Shown: piece after piece, positions 43,903 to 53,581 of the stretch
Layout of the letters: each line of letters opens with the position of its first letter
Position numbering within the stretch: position 1 is the stretch's first letter
Source of the DNA: an uncultured Victivallales bacterium
Lineage (GTDB): Bacteria > Verrucomicrobiota > Lentisphaeria > Victivallales > UBA1829
Assembly (NCBI GenBank): GCA_934661375.1
Contig: CAKUJH010000009.1
Location: forward strand, 29,183-93,182
Length of the DNA: 64,000 nt
Direction of reading: 5' to 3'
Notes under the pieces: model-generated
Database searches by the model: none
What the model was told of the DNA's origin: nothing
Seen by the model: only the letters and a program-made list of their open reading frames with translations
Program-made: the position numbers and the translations under genes

Positions 43903-45018
43903 TTATTTCAGGTCGGAGACCACGAATTTGATGTCCTTTTTCGCTATGGTAATAGCGTTCATAACGGCTTTCTGGAGAGCCTCGCCCTGAAGTTTCTGGC
44001 GAATGGTTTCCTTCACTTCCGCCAGCGGCATCACGCGTGCGGTTTTCTTGCCGTCAAGGCGGATGATGTGATAACCGAACTGGGTTTTGACCACGCCGGA
44101 GTAGTCGCCCTTCTTGTTGAGAGCGAAAGCGGCGGCTTCAAATTCGGGAACCATCTGACCGCGCGGAAATTCGCCGAGACTTCCTTTGTTCTTGCTGCTG
44201 GGGCAGGAGCTTTCCTTTTCAGCCAGCGCGCCGAAATCCGCACCCTGTTTGAGCTGAGCGAGAATCTTTTCCGCTTTGGCTTTGGCTTCCTTATCCATTT
44301 TTTTCAGTGCATCGGCATCCGGTTTCTGTTTGGCATTGGGCTCCGGCATGGTGGAAATCAGAATGTGAGAAGCGGAGATGGTTTCCGGAGTCTTGAAGCT
44401 GTCCGGATTTTCACGATAGAATTTTTCGATGTCGGCGTCGGAAACTTTCACGCCGGGCATGATTTTTTCTTTCACGAATTTCTGAATGGCGAACTGGTTC
44501 ACCGCATTGGGCATTTCGAGCATCTGCTTTGTGACGTCCTCAAATGTTTTGCCCTGGACTTTGAGCTGTTTTTCGATCAGGTCGCGCTGTTCCTTGGGCA
44601 GATTTTTGAATTCCTTATCCAGTTCAGCGATAACCATTTCCTTGGAAGGCTGGATGCCGGATTTTTTGGCGAGGTCAAGGAGCAGTTCCATTTCCGCCAT
44701 GGCGTTGATCATCTGTTTCGCCTGAGCTTTGAGCATTTCCGGCGGCATCTGTACGACATATTCCACCGGAACGTTGCCGAGCTGTTTGAGGAAATCCTGT
44801 TTGGTGATTTTTCTGGACCCGACTTCCGCAACGGTGTCGGGGAGAAACGCAAAGGCTTCCGCGAGCGTTTTGGGCGCAGCCTTCGCCGGAGCGGGCTGTG
44901 TGGATGCGGGTTTGGCGCTGGCGGTGTCAGCGGCGGAAAGCGTGGAGACACCGGCAAACATGAAAGCCGCGGCAGCGGACAGAGCGGTTGCACGGGCGAC
45001 GGTACTGTGTTTCATCAT
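43903..45018 (-). CDS. Exported parvulin-type peptidyl-prolyl isomerase (SurA/PrsA-like)
   Basis: A 371-residue protein; ATG at 45018 (or 45015) follows GAAAGGAAT. A signal peptide (1-29, ending LSAAD), a P/A-rich linker, a SurA-like helical chaperone domain (about 50-215), a parvulin domain (about 220-320; ISASHILISTM and GSLGEFPRGQMVPEFEAAAF then GYHIIRLDGK) and a C-terminal helix. Such proteins fold outer-membrane or secreted proteins in the periplasm. It shares a strand with the lipoprotein upstream (36 bases). Confidence 0.92.
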   Translation of the reverse strand: MMKHSTVARATALSAAAAFMFAGVSTLSAADTASAKPASTQPAPAKAAPKTLAEAFAFLPDTVAEVGSRKITKQDFLKQLGNVPVEYVVQMPPEMLKAQAKQMINAMAEMELLLDLAKKSGIQPSKEMVIAELDKEFKNLPKEQRDLIEKQLKVQGKTFEDVTKQMLEMPNAVNQFAIQKFVKEKIMPGVKVSDADIEKFYRENPDSFKTPETISASHILISTMPEPNAKQKPDADALKKMDKEAKAKAEKILAQLKQGADFGALAEKESSCPSSKNKGSLGEFPRGQMVPEFEAAAFALNKKGDYSGVVKTQFGYHIIRLDGKKTARVMPLAEVKETIRQKLQGEALQKAVMNAITIAKKDIKFVVSDLK

Positions 45019-45054
45019 TTTAAGATTCCTTTCGTTGTATGTATGAAAACAAGT

Positions 45055-45786
45055 TTATTTCCTATGTTCTCCGGACATGGTTTCCCAAACCGGAAACAGT
45101 GCTTCACTGTCCGGCGAATCCGGGGTGTTCAAACTGTAAATCAGAGCCAGAACTCCGGCACCTCTCCGGTCTCCGCGGGTGAAGCGGTCCTGTGTTTCCA
45201 GCAGCAGTTCGCGTCGGGTCAGGAAATCTTCGCGGAGACGAAGTTCCTTTTGTTTAGACCGGCAGGTCTGGAGAAAGTTCCTGATTTTCGGGGAGAGTGC
45301 AGTATTTTTTGTTTTTTTATCGAGTTCGGCAAGAATTTCCGCCAGCCGGTCGGAGTGCCGGGCGTTTTTTGCTTCGGCGATAAGATGATCGAGACTCGCA
45401 ATATAGAACAGCTGTTCCTTGGCTTTTGAGGTGGCTTCGGTGAATCCGAAGCGTGTTTCATATTCCTGAAGAGCGGCGAGCGCTTCATCGAAATTGCCCA
45501 TCTGCATATATGCGTTGACGACAGCCGTGAGACGGTTGAAACGGACAACGTTTTCGAGTTCCGGAAGAGTGACGCTGGTCGGATCAAGACCGCGCAGTTT
45601 CTGAATTTTGCGGAGTGCGGCGTCATACTGCTGATTCCGGACGGAGTCATAGATTTCCAGCAGCAGTTCCGGCTGAGTCTTCGGGGGCGGCGGCACTTTT
45701 TCGCCGGAGCAGCCGGCACACGCCAGCAGCGCGCACACACTGAATACCTGAATCAGCCGTTTGTTCATGAACCGTTTCACTTTCAT
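45055..45786 (-). CDS. Lipoprotein with TPR-like helices
   Basis: A 243-residue protein; ATG at 45786 follows AGGAATA. Lipobox LLACAGCSG (about 19-27) makes it a lipoprotein. The body repeats helical pairs of TPR type (LLLEIYDSVRNQQYDAALRK, VVNAYMQMGNFDEALAALQE). The role is unknown; helical-repeat lipoproteins often scaffold secretion or outer-membrane assembly, which would suit its place next to the parvulin gene. Confidence 0.72.
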   Translation of the reverse strand: MKVKRFMNKRLIQVFSVCALLACAGCSGEKVPPPPKTQPELLLEIYDSVRNQQYDAALRKIQKLRGLDPTSVTLPELENVVRFNRLTAVVNAYMQMGNFDEALAALQEYETRFGFTEATSKAKEQLFYIASLDHLIAEAKNARHSDRLAEILAELDKKTKNTALSPKIRNFLQTCRSKQKELRLREDFLTRRELLLETQDRFTRGDRRGAGVLALIYSLNTPDSPDSEALFPVWETMSGEHRK

Positions 45787-45902
45787 TTTATTCCTGTTCT
45801 CTGTAACTTAGCAGTTCAAACGGAATTTACAACTGCGAAAAACAAAAATTCTGTCAAAATCCGACGGAACGACCCGAAATAACGGACGTCCGCCGTAGTT
45901 TA

Positions 45903-47114
45903 TCAGAGATTTTCGAATTTTTCAATGGACTGGAAAGCGCGTTCGAGAGCTTCCGCCATACCGGGGATTTTCTTTTCCTCTTCCTCGACCAGGTTATATT
46001 TTGCGGCGACAGCCGGGGATGGCGGGGCGAAAACCGTGCAGCTGTCCGGCTGCGGTTCAATGGAGATTTCATAAGTGCCCAGCTTCATGGCGCGGTCAAT
46101 GCTTTCCAGTTTGTCCATGCCGGCGAGCGGACGGATCATCAGCATGTCCGTGGCGTCGTTGATGACCCCCATGTTGATGATGGTCTGGCTGGCGACCTGT
46201 CCGATGGATTCGCCGGTCACGATGGCATGGAATTTATGGAAATGACAGAGCATGGTGGCGATGCGCATCATCATGCGGCGGTAAAGAACCGTGCGGTACT
46301 TCGGGTTGCAGTTGTCGCGGATGAGTTTCTGGATTTCCGCCAGATTGCAGGCAAAAAGACGTCCTTTGCGTTGAAAACGGTTGAGCGCGGCGGTGAGGCG
46401 TTTCACTTTCTCCAGCGATTCCATCGGGGTGTAGGGGAAGCTGTGGAAAGTGAGGAAGTCCACATGACAACCCCGCTTCATGGTCATGTGGCACGCCACC
46501 GGGGAGTCGATACCGCCGGAGAGCAGGGCAAGCACATCGGAATTGGTGCAGACCGGCAGTCCGCCGGGGCCGCGGAACGTTTCATTGAAAATCAGAGCCA
46601 TTTTTTCGCGGACTTCAATGCCGATGGTTACTTCCGGGTGATCCAGATCGACTTTGATCCGGTCGCCGAAAATTTCATGGAGACGGGTTGCCATTTCGAT
46701 TTCGATCTGCTGGGAAATCATGGGGAAAGACTTGTCGGCACGGCGGGCGCGGGTGCGGAAATGAACTACCGGAGCCGTTTCCAGTTTTTTCTCAATGACA
46801 ACGCGGGCGTTGTCCGCCGCGATCTGAAACAGCGTATCGGGATCAGGGCTGCATTCCACGACGGGCGAAAAAGATTCCAGGCCGAAAGAACGCGACAGAA
46901 CATCTTTGATTTTTTCGAGTTCGGCATTTTCGAACGGGGCATTCTTGAGTTTGCGCACGAAAATGCGTCCGCGGATGCGCTGAATGGTGATCCCTTCGAT
47001 TCCGTCATATTCCGCTAACGTCTGGATGTTGTTCACGAGTTTGTTTTCGAACATGGAACGGTTGTGTCCCTTGGTTGCGATCTCATGATACCGGCAAACA
47101 ATACACTTATACAT
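45903..47114 (-). CDS. thiI: tRNA 4-thiouridine synthetase
   Basis: A 403-residue protein with a THUMP RNA-binding domain (about 60-165), a PP-loop ATPase (LALLSGGIDSPVACHM, about 192-207) and the conserved DSCTVFAPPSP cysteine (about 355). It thiolates U8 of tRNAs using sulfur from a cysteine desulfurase. The C-terminal rhodanese domain found in the E. coli enzyme is absent, as in many bacteria. A cysteine desulfurase at 1328 could feed it, though it is not linked. Confidence 0.94.
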   Translation of the reverse strand: MYKCIVCRYHEIATKGHNRSMFENKLVNNIQTLAEYDGIEGITIQRIRGRIFVRKLKNAPFENAELEKIKDVLSRSFGLESFSPVVECSPDPDTLFQIAADNARVVIEKKLETAPVVHFRTRARRADKSFPMISQQIEIEMATRLHEIFGDRIKVDLDHPEVTIGIEVREKMALIFNETFRGPGGLPVCTNSDVLALLSGGIDSPVACHMTMKRGCHVDFLTFHSFPYTPMESLEKVKRLTAALNRFQRKGRLFACNLAEIQKLIRDNCNPKYRTVLYRRMMMRIATMLCHFHKFHAIVTGESIGQVASQTIINMGVINDATDMLMIRPLAGMDKLESIDRAMKLGTYEISIEPQPDSCTVFAPPSPAVAAKYNLVEEEEKKIPGMAEALERAFQSIEKFENL

Positions 47115-47265
47115 TCATCACCTGTCTGTTGTTGAAATCAATAAAATATATAAGATAACATCATCCGGGTTTATTTTCAATCGAGGAATTCAGAAAAAAC
47201 GAACGTTTCGCCGGATTTCTGAAGTTGAGCGCGATGAGATTTTCAATAAAATTCGCTGGAAGGGA

Positions 47266-47293
47266 TTGAAAAAAAAGAAAAATGCTGTATTTT
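47266..47293 (+). promoter_or_regulatory. Promoter of argG
   Basis: TTGAAA (47266-47271) and TATTTT (47288-47293) with a 16-base spacer, 48 bases upstream of the argG ATG. Confidence 0.45.
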
Positions 47294-47340
47294 GAATGGC
47301 ATAAAGAACAAACCGCAACCCATAAACAATGGAGTTTTTA

Positions 47341-48543
47341 ATGAAGATAGTTGTTGCTTATTCGGGAGGTCTGGATACCTCCGTGATCGTGAAATGGGTC
47401 AAGGAAACCTACAATGCGGAAGTCATCTGCTATTGCGCAGACGTGGGTCAGGAAGAAGAGCTGACCGGTCTGGACGCCAAGGCGAAAGCCACCGGCGCGA
47501 CCAAGTGCATCATTGACGACATCCGTGAAGAATTTGCCCGAGATTTCATTTTCCCGATGATGCAGGCAAATGCAATTTACGAAGGCACCTATCTGCTGGG
47601 AACCTCCATTGCCCGTCCGCTGATTGCCAAACGTCTGGTGGAAATCGTGCATCAGGAAGGTGCCGACGGATTCTGCCACGGCGCGACCGGCAAAGGAAAC
47701 GACCAGGTCCGTTTCGAACTCAATGCCTATGCGCTTGATCCCAACATCAAAATCATTGCCGCATGGCGTGATCCCAAGTGGAATTTCCATTCCCGCACGG
47801 AAATGATCGACTATGCGCACAAACAGAATATTCCGATCAAATCCACTGCCTCCAAGCCGTACAGCATGGACCGCAACCTGCTGCACATCTCCTTCGAAGG
47901 CGGCATTCTGGAAGATCCGTGGAATGCCTGCCCGGATGAAGTTTCCGTGCTGACCACTCCGCTGTCCCAGACTCCGAACGAACCCGAAGATGTCATCATT
48001 GAATTCGAAAAAGGCATCCCCGTGAAAGTGAACGGCGAAAAGCTGTCCCCGGCTGCCCTGATGAAGAAACTGAATGTTCTGGGCGGCAAACACGGTGTCG
48101 GCAAAGTCGATATGGTGGAAAACCGTTACGTCGGCATGAAATCCCGCGGTGTTTATGAAACTCCGGGGGGAACCATTCTCCATGCCGCACACCGTGCCAT
48201 GGAATCCATCACCATGGACCGCGAAGTCATGTTCCTGCGTGATTCCTTCATCCCGACCTATGCCAAACTGGTGTACAACGGATTCTGGTATGCTCCGGAA
48301 CGTGAAATGCTTCAGGCTGCCATCACGGAAAGCCAGAAGTACGTAACCGGTGAAGTCCGCGTGAAACTGTTCAAGGGCGCCTGCCATGTAACCGGCCGCC
48401 GCTCTCCGTACAGCCTGTACGACGATCAGATTGCCACGTTCGAAAAGGACGATGTCTACAATCAGCAGGATGCGACCGGCTTCATCCGGCTCAATGCTCT
48501 GCGTCTCCGCACACTGGCAAACAGCGCGCAGAAACGTTATTGA
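47341..48543 (+). CDS. argG: Argininosuccinate synthase
   Basis: A 400-residue enzyme; ATG at 47341 follows GGAG (an upstream in-frame ATG at 47329 is less likely). The N-terminal PP-loop is AYSGGLDTSV (6-15). Further motifs are GATGKGNDQVRFE (about 115-127) and MKSRGVYETPGG. It joins citrulline and aspartate in arginine synthesis with ATP. No other arg genes are adjacent. Confidence 0.97.
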   Translation: MKIVVAYSGGLDTSVIVKWVKETYNAEVICYCADVGQEEELTGLDAKAKATGATKCIIDDIREEFARDFIFPMMQANAIYEGTYLLGTSIARPLIAKRLVEIVHQEGADGFCHGATGKGNDQVRFELNAYALDPNIKIIAAWRDPKWNFHSRTEMIDYAHKQNIPIKSTASKPYSMDRNLLHISFEGGILEDPWNACPDEVSVLTTPLSQTPNEPEDVIIEFEKGIPVKVNGEKLSPAALMKKLNVLGGKHGVGKVDMVENRYVGMKSRGVYETPGGTILHAAHRAMESITMDREVMFLRDSFIPTYAKLVYNGFWYAPEREMLQAAITESQKYVTGEVRVKLFKGACHVTGRRSPYSLYDDQIATFEKDDVYNQQDATGFIRLNALRLRTLANSAQKRY

Positions 48544-48591
48544 GCATACCGGCGGAGCTGCTGGAAGCTGCAATAAAACCGGAGGTGTTCT

Positions 48592-49443
48592 GTGCATAAG
48601 ATCTATTGGTTTTCGGGAACGGGCAACACGCGTTATGCGGCGCGTGAATTTGCCAAATCGTTTCCTGACGCGGAGCTGATTTCCATTGCGTCGCTGGACC
48701 GTTCCGAGGATGTGGTGTTCGATGCCGATGTAACCGGGATTTTCTTTCCGGTCTACTGTTTCGGCATTCCGAATATCCTGTCCCGTTTTCTGGAACGGGT
48801 TCAGCCGATGAAAGAACAGGGAAACCGTTTCGTGTATGCTGTATGCACTTCCGGAGGCTATCCCGGCGCAGCTCTGCCTCTGGTGGAAGACACGCTTCAG
48901 GCGAAGAACATCAACTTGAATGCGTGTTTCCACATCCGCATGATTTCCAGCTACATCCCGCTGTCCGAACCGCCGGATGAAAAACGGATGCAGCAGACTT
49001 TCGACAAGGCGGCACGGGCGATCCGCATTGCGGTGATTGCCGTGAAAAAACGGAAACGGACGCGTCCTCTGCGGGTTTTTCCGATAGATACACTGCTGAA
49101 ATTTGTGGCGCGGCGCGCGGTGGCGACGCTGGCGGCTTCCGATTCGGCATTTCATACGGATGAAAACCGGTGCGACGGGTGCGGAATCTGTTCCCGAATC
49201 TGTCCCGCCTCCAATATTTCTCTGGATGATCAGGATCATCCGGTCTGGCATCACCACTGCGAACAGTGCATGGCTTGTCTGCAATGGTGTCCGAAGCAGG
49301 CAATCCTTTACAAAGATTTCCCTGCATCCCGCCGTCATTACCATCATCCGGAAGTGAAAGCCGCAGAGCTTTTCCGAGTCAGAGAAGCCGATGACTTTGC
49401 GGAAACGGCAGATTCCGGCGATGAAATCGGGAAAAAAGTTTGA
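48592..49443 (+). CDS. EFR1-family flavodoxin/ferredoxin fusion
   Basis: A 283-residue protein. It starts with GTG at 48592 behind GGAGGTG. The N-terminal flavodoxin-like part opens with IYWFSGTGNTRYAAREF (4-20, FMN phosphate loop). A two-cluster ferredoxin follows at about 192-240: CDGCGICSRIC and CEQCMACLQWC. EFR1 proteins shuttle electrons in anaerobes, and the partner is unknown. It is 48 bases after argG but has its own ribosome site, so linkage with arginine synthesis is probably accidental. Confidence 0.88.
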   Translation: MHKIYWFSGTGNTRYAAREFAKSFPDAELISIASLDRSEDVVFDADVTGIFFPVYCFGIPNILSRFLERVQPMKEQGNRFVYAVCTSGGYPGAALPLVEDTLQAKNINLNACFHIRMISSYIPLSEPPDEKRMQQTFDKAARAIRIAVIAVKKRKRTRPLRVFPIDTLLKFVARRAVATLAASDSAFHTDENRCDGCGICSRICPASNISLDDQDHPVWHHHCEQCMACLQWCPKQAILYKDFPASRRHYHHPEVKAAELFRVREADDFAETADSGDEIGKKV

Positions 49444-49471
49444 TTTTTTTATATTTTTGCCGGAAAACGGC

Positions 49472-49499
49472 TTGCTCCTGTAAAAAACCGCTGTATATT
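49472..49499 (+). promoter_or_regulatory. Promoter of FHA gene
   Basis: TTGCTC (49472-49477) and TATATT (49494-49499), spacer 16, about 78 bases before the ATG. Confidence 0.4.
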
Positions 49500-49576
49500 G
49501 CTGTATAAATACAGAGTCAGAAAAAGGACCGCGGGAAATATGCCGCGGCCGGATTTTTTTAATCAGGAGTGCAAGT

Positions 49577-50092
49577 ATGGCGGGATCTCCCAAAATTACA
49601 ATTCTTTCCGAACAGCTCAGAGGAAAGACTTTCGAGCTGACTAAAGATGTCTATACTGTCGGTCGTATTGAAGAACGCGACATCTGTATCGTCGATCCGA
49701 CGATCAGCACGTATCATGGTTCCTTTGTCAAAAACGGCAACACCTATATCATCAAGGACAACAACAGCACCAACGGTACCCGTGTCAACAACGTTCCCGT
49801 GGTGGAGCAGGAACTCAAGAACAGCGACATCATTCAGCTGGGCGACGTGGAAATGCTTTACGACTGCGAAGACAAGGACAGCAGCACGGACAAAACCAGC
49901 AACATCACCGGCATCAGCCTGAATGTGAACCCGACTTCGTCTTCCAGCATCAAGAAAATGGAGACGATTTCGCAGTATTCCGGCAACCGGAAGGATAACC
50001 GCAAAAACCAGAAAATCATCTTCATCATTATTGGCGTGCTGGTTCTGGCTGTCCTTGGTCTGCTTGGTTATGTCGGATTCCGGATGCTTTGA
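49577..50092 (+). CDS. FHA-domain membrane protein
   Basis: A 171-residue protein. The FHA domain (about 18-95) has YTVGRIEERDICI, ISTYHGSF and NNSTNGTRVNN, the phosphothreonine-binding residues. A Ser/Thr/Asn-rich linker leads to a single C-terminal membrane helix (about 147-168), so it is a tail-anchored inner-membrane protein facing the cytoplasm. It likely reads threonine phosphorylation, possibly by the kinase at 15292. It precedes ftsH by 107 bases. Confidence 0.88.
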   Translation: MAGSPKITILSEQLRGKTFELTKDVYTVGRIEERDICIVDPTISTYHGSFVKNGNTYIIKDNNSTNGTRVNNVPVVEQELKNSDIIQLGDVEMLYDCEDKDSSTDKTSNITGISLNVNPTSSSSIKKMETISQYSGNRKDNRKNQKIIFIIIGVLVLAVLGLLGYVGFRML

Positions 50093-50199
50093 GTTTGAGG
50101 TTTTTCCGTACTTTCCGGAACAAAAACTTTTTTGCAGAGTCTGGAATATCCGCAGTCTCTTGTCGTTTTTTTAATCACAAAGCACAACAGGAATGAATC

Positions 50200-52176
50200 A
50201 TGAGTGAAAATAACAATCCCGTGCCGCCCCGCGGCAACAACCCCGGACCCAAAGGGCCGTCTCCGGCTCTGTTTATCTGGCTGCTGGTATTTGCCGGTCT
50301 GATCGGTCTTTTTGTCCTGCGTTCATCATCGCTGCTGAGTTCGCCGCAGGAATGGTCGCAGTCTCAGTTTGAAGCACAGCTGGCAGCCGGCAACATCGTT
50401 ACCGCTTCGCTGATGCCGGAATCGGACAATGTGTATTCCATCGAGGGCAAATACCGCATTCCGGTACAGCAGAACACGCCGGATGCTCCGAAAGATCTGC
50501 GGGTTTCCCCGAAAAATCCGGAGCAGAACGAACCCGTTTACTCCACCCGTGTGGTGATGACCGATTCCCTGATGCAGAAACTGAACGCGGCGCAGGTAAC
50601 GGTGCAGCAGCGGGAACAGTGGTGGAAAGCCATGCTGATCAATTTCGTGGTCGGCATACTGATTATCGGTCTGCTGTATTTCCTGTTCTCGCGTCAGATG
50701 CGCAACGCCAACCGCGGAGCCATGCAGTTCGGCAAAAGCCGTGCCCGCATGATCATGCCGGATGAACACCGCAAGAAATTTGATGATGTGGCGGGCTGCG
50801 ATGAAGCGAAAGAGGAAACCAAGGAAATTGTGGATTATCTGAAAGACCCGCTGAAATATAAACTGCTGGGCGGCAAAATTCCGAAAGGCGCATTGCTGAT
50901 CGGTCCGCCGGGAACAGGCAAAACCCTGATGGCGAAAGCCGTGGCGGGGGAAGCCAGTGTGCCGTTCTTTGCCATCAGCGGTTCGGATTTCGTGGAAATG
51001 TTTGTCGGCGTCGGCGCCAGCCGGGTGCGTGATATGTTCGAACAGGCCCGCAAAGTTGCGCCCTGTCTGATTTTCATCGACGAAATTGACGCGGTTGGGC
51101 GTTCCCGTTTTTCGGGAATCGGCGGCGGTCATGATGAACGAGAACAGACGTTGAACGCTCTGCTGGTGGAAATGGATGGTCTGGAAACGCAGGAAGGTGT
51201 GATTCTGCTGGCGGCGACCAACCGGGTGGATGTGCTGGATCCCGCGTTGCTGCGTCCGGGACGTTTCGACCGTCAGATTGTAATAGACCTGCCGGATATC
51301 CGGGGACGCCGTCAGATTCTGGATGTTCATGCGAAGACTGTGAAGCTGGAACCCGATGTGGATCTGGATGTGATTGCGAAAAGCACGCCCGGATTCAGCG
51401 GAGCTGACCTTGCCAACCTGATCAACGAAGCCGCTCTGATGGCAGCACGCGAAAACCGCAAGGCAGCCAATCAGCACGATCTCGAAGAAGCGCGCGACAA
51501 AGTCTGCTGGGGCCGCGAACGCCGCAGCCGCAAAATTTCGGAAAAGGAACGCCGTCTGACTGCCTGGCACGAAGCCGGACACGCCATCGTTACGCTGTTC
51601 TGCAAAAACGCCACTCCGCTTCATAAGGTCACGATCATTCCGCGCGGCATGGCGCTGGGCATGACCATGATGCTGCCGGAAGAGGACAAGTATTCCCAGA
51701 GCCGTTCGGAAATGCTGGACGCCATGGCGGTTTCCATGGGCGGCAGAGTCGCTGAAGAAATTGCGCTGGACGACATCACCGGCGGTGCTTCGCAGGATAT
51801 TGCCCATGCCACAGACATTGCCCATGCTATGGTCTGCCGTTTCGGGATGAGCGACAAACTGGGACCGGTGCAGTACGGCGAACGTTCCGAGCATATTTAT
51901 CTGGGGCGCGACATCACGCGCAACGAAGGATACTCTGAAGAAACCGCCCGCGAAATTGACCTGGAAATCAAAGGTCTGGTTTCCGGCGCAAAAGAACGCG
52001 CCACCCGGATTCTGACCGAACAGCGGGAACGTCTGGACAAACTGGCTCTGGCTCTGCTGGAAAAAGAAACCATGGATGCGGCGGAAATCCGCCAGCTGCT
52101 GGACCTGCCGGCTCCGGAAAACCATACGGCGGAAACCGCCCCGGCGTCCCCGGCTGAAAACGGAGCGCAGGCATGA
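50200..52176 (+). CDS. ftsH: ATP-dependent zinc metalloprotease FtsH
   Basis: A 658-residue protease of membrane proteins. Two membrane helices (about 25-45 and 145-165) flank a periplasmic region. The AAA domain has Walker A GPPGTGKT (about 230), Walker B LIFIDEID and the SRH region ATNRVDVLDPALLRPGRFDR. The zinc site is HEAGH (about 455). Its last four bases overlap the start of yggU (ATGA), which in turn overlaps mnmA, so the three are probably translationally coupled. Confidence 0.97.
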   Translation: MSENNNPVPPRGNNPGPKGPSPALFIWLLVFAGLIGLFVLRSSSLLSSPQEWSQSQFEAQLAAGNIVTASLMPESDNVYSIEGKYRIPVQQNTPDAPKDLRVSPKNPEQNEPVYSTRVVMTDSLMQKLNAAQVTVQQREQWWKAMLINFVVGILIIGLLYFLFSRQMRNANRGAMQFGKSRARMIMPDEHRKKFDDVAGCDEAKEETKEIVDYLKDPLKYKLLGGKIPKGALLIGPPGTGKTLMAKAVAGEASVPFFAISGSDFVEMFVGVGASRVRDMFEQARKVAPCLIFIDEIDAVGRSRFSGIGGGHDEREQTLNALLVEMDGLETQEGVILLAATNRVDVLDPALLRPGRFDRQIVIDLPDIRGRRQILDVHAKTVKLEPDVDLDVIAKSTPGFSGADLANLINEAALMAARENRKAANQHDLEEARDKVCWGRERRSRKISEKERRLTAWHEAGHAIVTLFCKNATPLHKVTIIPRGMALGMTMMLPEEDKYSQSRSEMLDAMAVSMGGRVAEEIALDDITGGASQDIAHATDIAHAMVCRFGMSDKLGPVQYGERSEHIYLGRDITRNEGYSEETAREIDLEIKGLVSGAKERATRILTEQRERLDKLALALLEKETMDAAEIRQLLDLPAPENHTAETAPASPAENGAQA

Positions 52177-52475
52177 CCCGTGATGAACTGGCACCGGCAG
52201 TGAAAGTTTCGCAGAGCGGAACGGTCATTGCCTGCCATGTTCAGCCGAACGCCGCGCGGACCGCGCCGGCGGGAATGTATGGCGGAGAGTTGAAAGTCGC
52301 TTTGAAATCTCCGCCGGTGGACGGCAAGGCGAACAAGGAGCTTTGCCGTTATTTCGCGGATTTGTTTTCGGTTCCGGGCAGCAGTGTGCAGCTGTTGTCC
52401 GGGCAGGCATCCCGCAAAAAACGTATTTTCATTCCGGTGAATCCGGAAACTGTTTTTCAGAAGTTGTGTTTATGA
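52173..52475 (+). CDS. YggU/DUF167 family protein
   Basis: A 100-residue protein of the DUF167/YggU fold: VIACHVQPNAARTAPAG, LKVALKSPPVDGKANKELCR and LLSGQASRKKRIFI. The start overlaps the ftsH stop by 4 bases and the stop overlaps the mnmA start by 4 bases. Family function is unknown; an RNA-binding role has been proposed from structure. Confidence 0.85.
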   Translation: MTRDELAPAVKVSQSGTVIACHVQPNAARTAPAGMYGGELKVALKSPPVDGKANKELCRYFADLFSVPGSSVQLLSGQASRKKRIFIPVNPETVFQKLCL

Positions 52476-53557
52476 ATGATCTGTATCAGCCTTTTTCCGG
52501 ATTGCCGAAGGGCAGTCGTGTGATGGTGGCATTCAGCGGCGGCGTGGATTCTTCCGTGGCGGCTTATCTCTGCAAACAGGCGGGTTTTGAAGTCCGGGCG
52601 GTAACCATGTCCCTGCTGGGTCCGGACCGTTTTGATTCCAGCCGGGCGGAAAAGATTGCTGCGCAGCTGGATATTCCGCTGGATATTCTGGATCTTTCCG
52701 CCGAATTCGAACGGATCGTCCTGCGCGGCACATGGGATATTTATGCCGCCGGGAAAACCCCGAATCCCTGTGCGGTCTGCAATCCGCGCTTCAAGTTCGG
52801 ATGCCTGGAGGATTTTGCCCGGCGTCATGACTGTCAGGCTCTGGTGACCGGGCATTATGCCCGTCTGGAACACCATGACGGTTTTCCGGTTCTGCGGAAA
52901 GGAATCTGCCGGGAAAAAGATCAGACTTATTTTCTGTTCGGGCTGAGCCGGGCGCAATTGAATATGGCATGTTTTCCGCTGGGCGGCATGGAGAAAAGCG
53001 AGGTTCGCGCCATCGCGAAACAGCTGGGACTGGCAAGCGCGGAAGCTCCGGAAAGCCAGGATGCCTGTTTTGCTCCGACGGACGGCGGCAATATGGCGGA
53101 AATGCTGCGCTGCCGGTTCGGAGAACCTGCTTTGACCGGCGATTTTGTGGATATGCACGGAAAGGTTCTGGGGAAGCACTGCGGAATTCACGCCTATACC
53201 CTGGGACAGCGCAAAGGAACCGGAGTAGCGCTGGGGCGTCCGGCGTATGTGCAGAAGATTGATGCCGCAAAACGGCAGATTGTCCTGACCCCGGATTCTT
53301 CGGAACTGATGTCGCAGGAGATCCGGCTGGCGGAACCCAACATACAGCTGACGGAGTATGAGTCTCTGCGTGAATTTGACTGTGAAGTGAAGATACGTTA
53401 CCGTTCGAAAGCGGTCCGGGCGCATATCGTGCGTGATGATGCGGGATGCCGTCTGACTTTCGAGGAACCGCAGCGTGCAGTTACGCCCGGCCAGGCGGCG
53501 GTTTTTTATGATGGAGACCGTCTGATCGGCGGAGCGTGGATCGATTCGGTTCCCTGA
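52472..53557 (+). CDS. mnmA: tRNA-specific 2-thiouridylase
   Basis: A 361-residue enzyme that thiolates U34 of Lys, Glu and Gln tRNAs. PP-loop AFSGGVDSSVAAYL (about 20-33), NPCAVCNPRFKFG (catalytic Cys, about 100) and SQDACFAP (second catalytic Cys, about 195). C-terminal LGQRKG is also typical. ATG overlaps the yggU stop. The wobble-uridine thiolation genes mnmA and thiI are both present here, but the sulfur relay is not. Confidence 0.95.
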   Translation: MNDLYQPFSGLPKGSRVMVAFSGGVDSSVAAYLCKQAGFEVRAVTMSLLGPDRFDSSRAEKIAAQLDIPLDILDLSAEFERIVLRGTWDIYAAGKTPNPCAVCNPRFKFGCLEDFARRHDCQALVTGHYARLEHHDGFPVLRKGICREKDQTYFLFGLSRAQLNMACFPLGGMEKSEVRAIAKQLGLASAEAPESQDACFAPTDGGNMAEMLRCRFGEPALTGDFVDMHGKVLGKHCGIHAYTLGQRKGTGVALGRPAYVQKIDAAKRQIVLTPDSSELMSQEIRLAEPNIQLTEYESLREFDCEVKIRYRSKAVRAHIVRDDAGCRLTFEEPQRAVTPGQAAVFYDGDRLIGGAWIDSVP

Positions 53558-53581
53558 CGGACGCGAACACGGGAGGTGTGC

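Noticed and set aside
47338..49593. 751-residue minus-strand frame across argG and the EFR1 gene
   Set aside because: Antisense to two well-recognised genes, with no ribosome site or domain.
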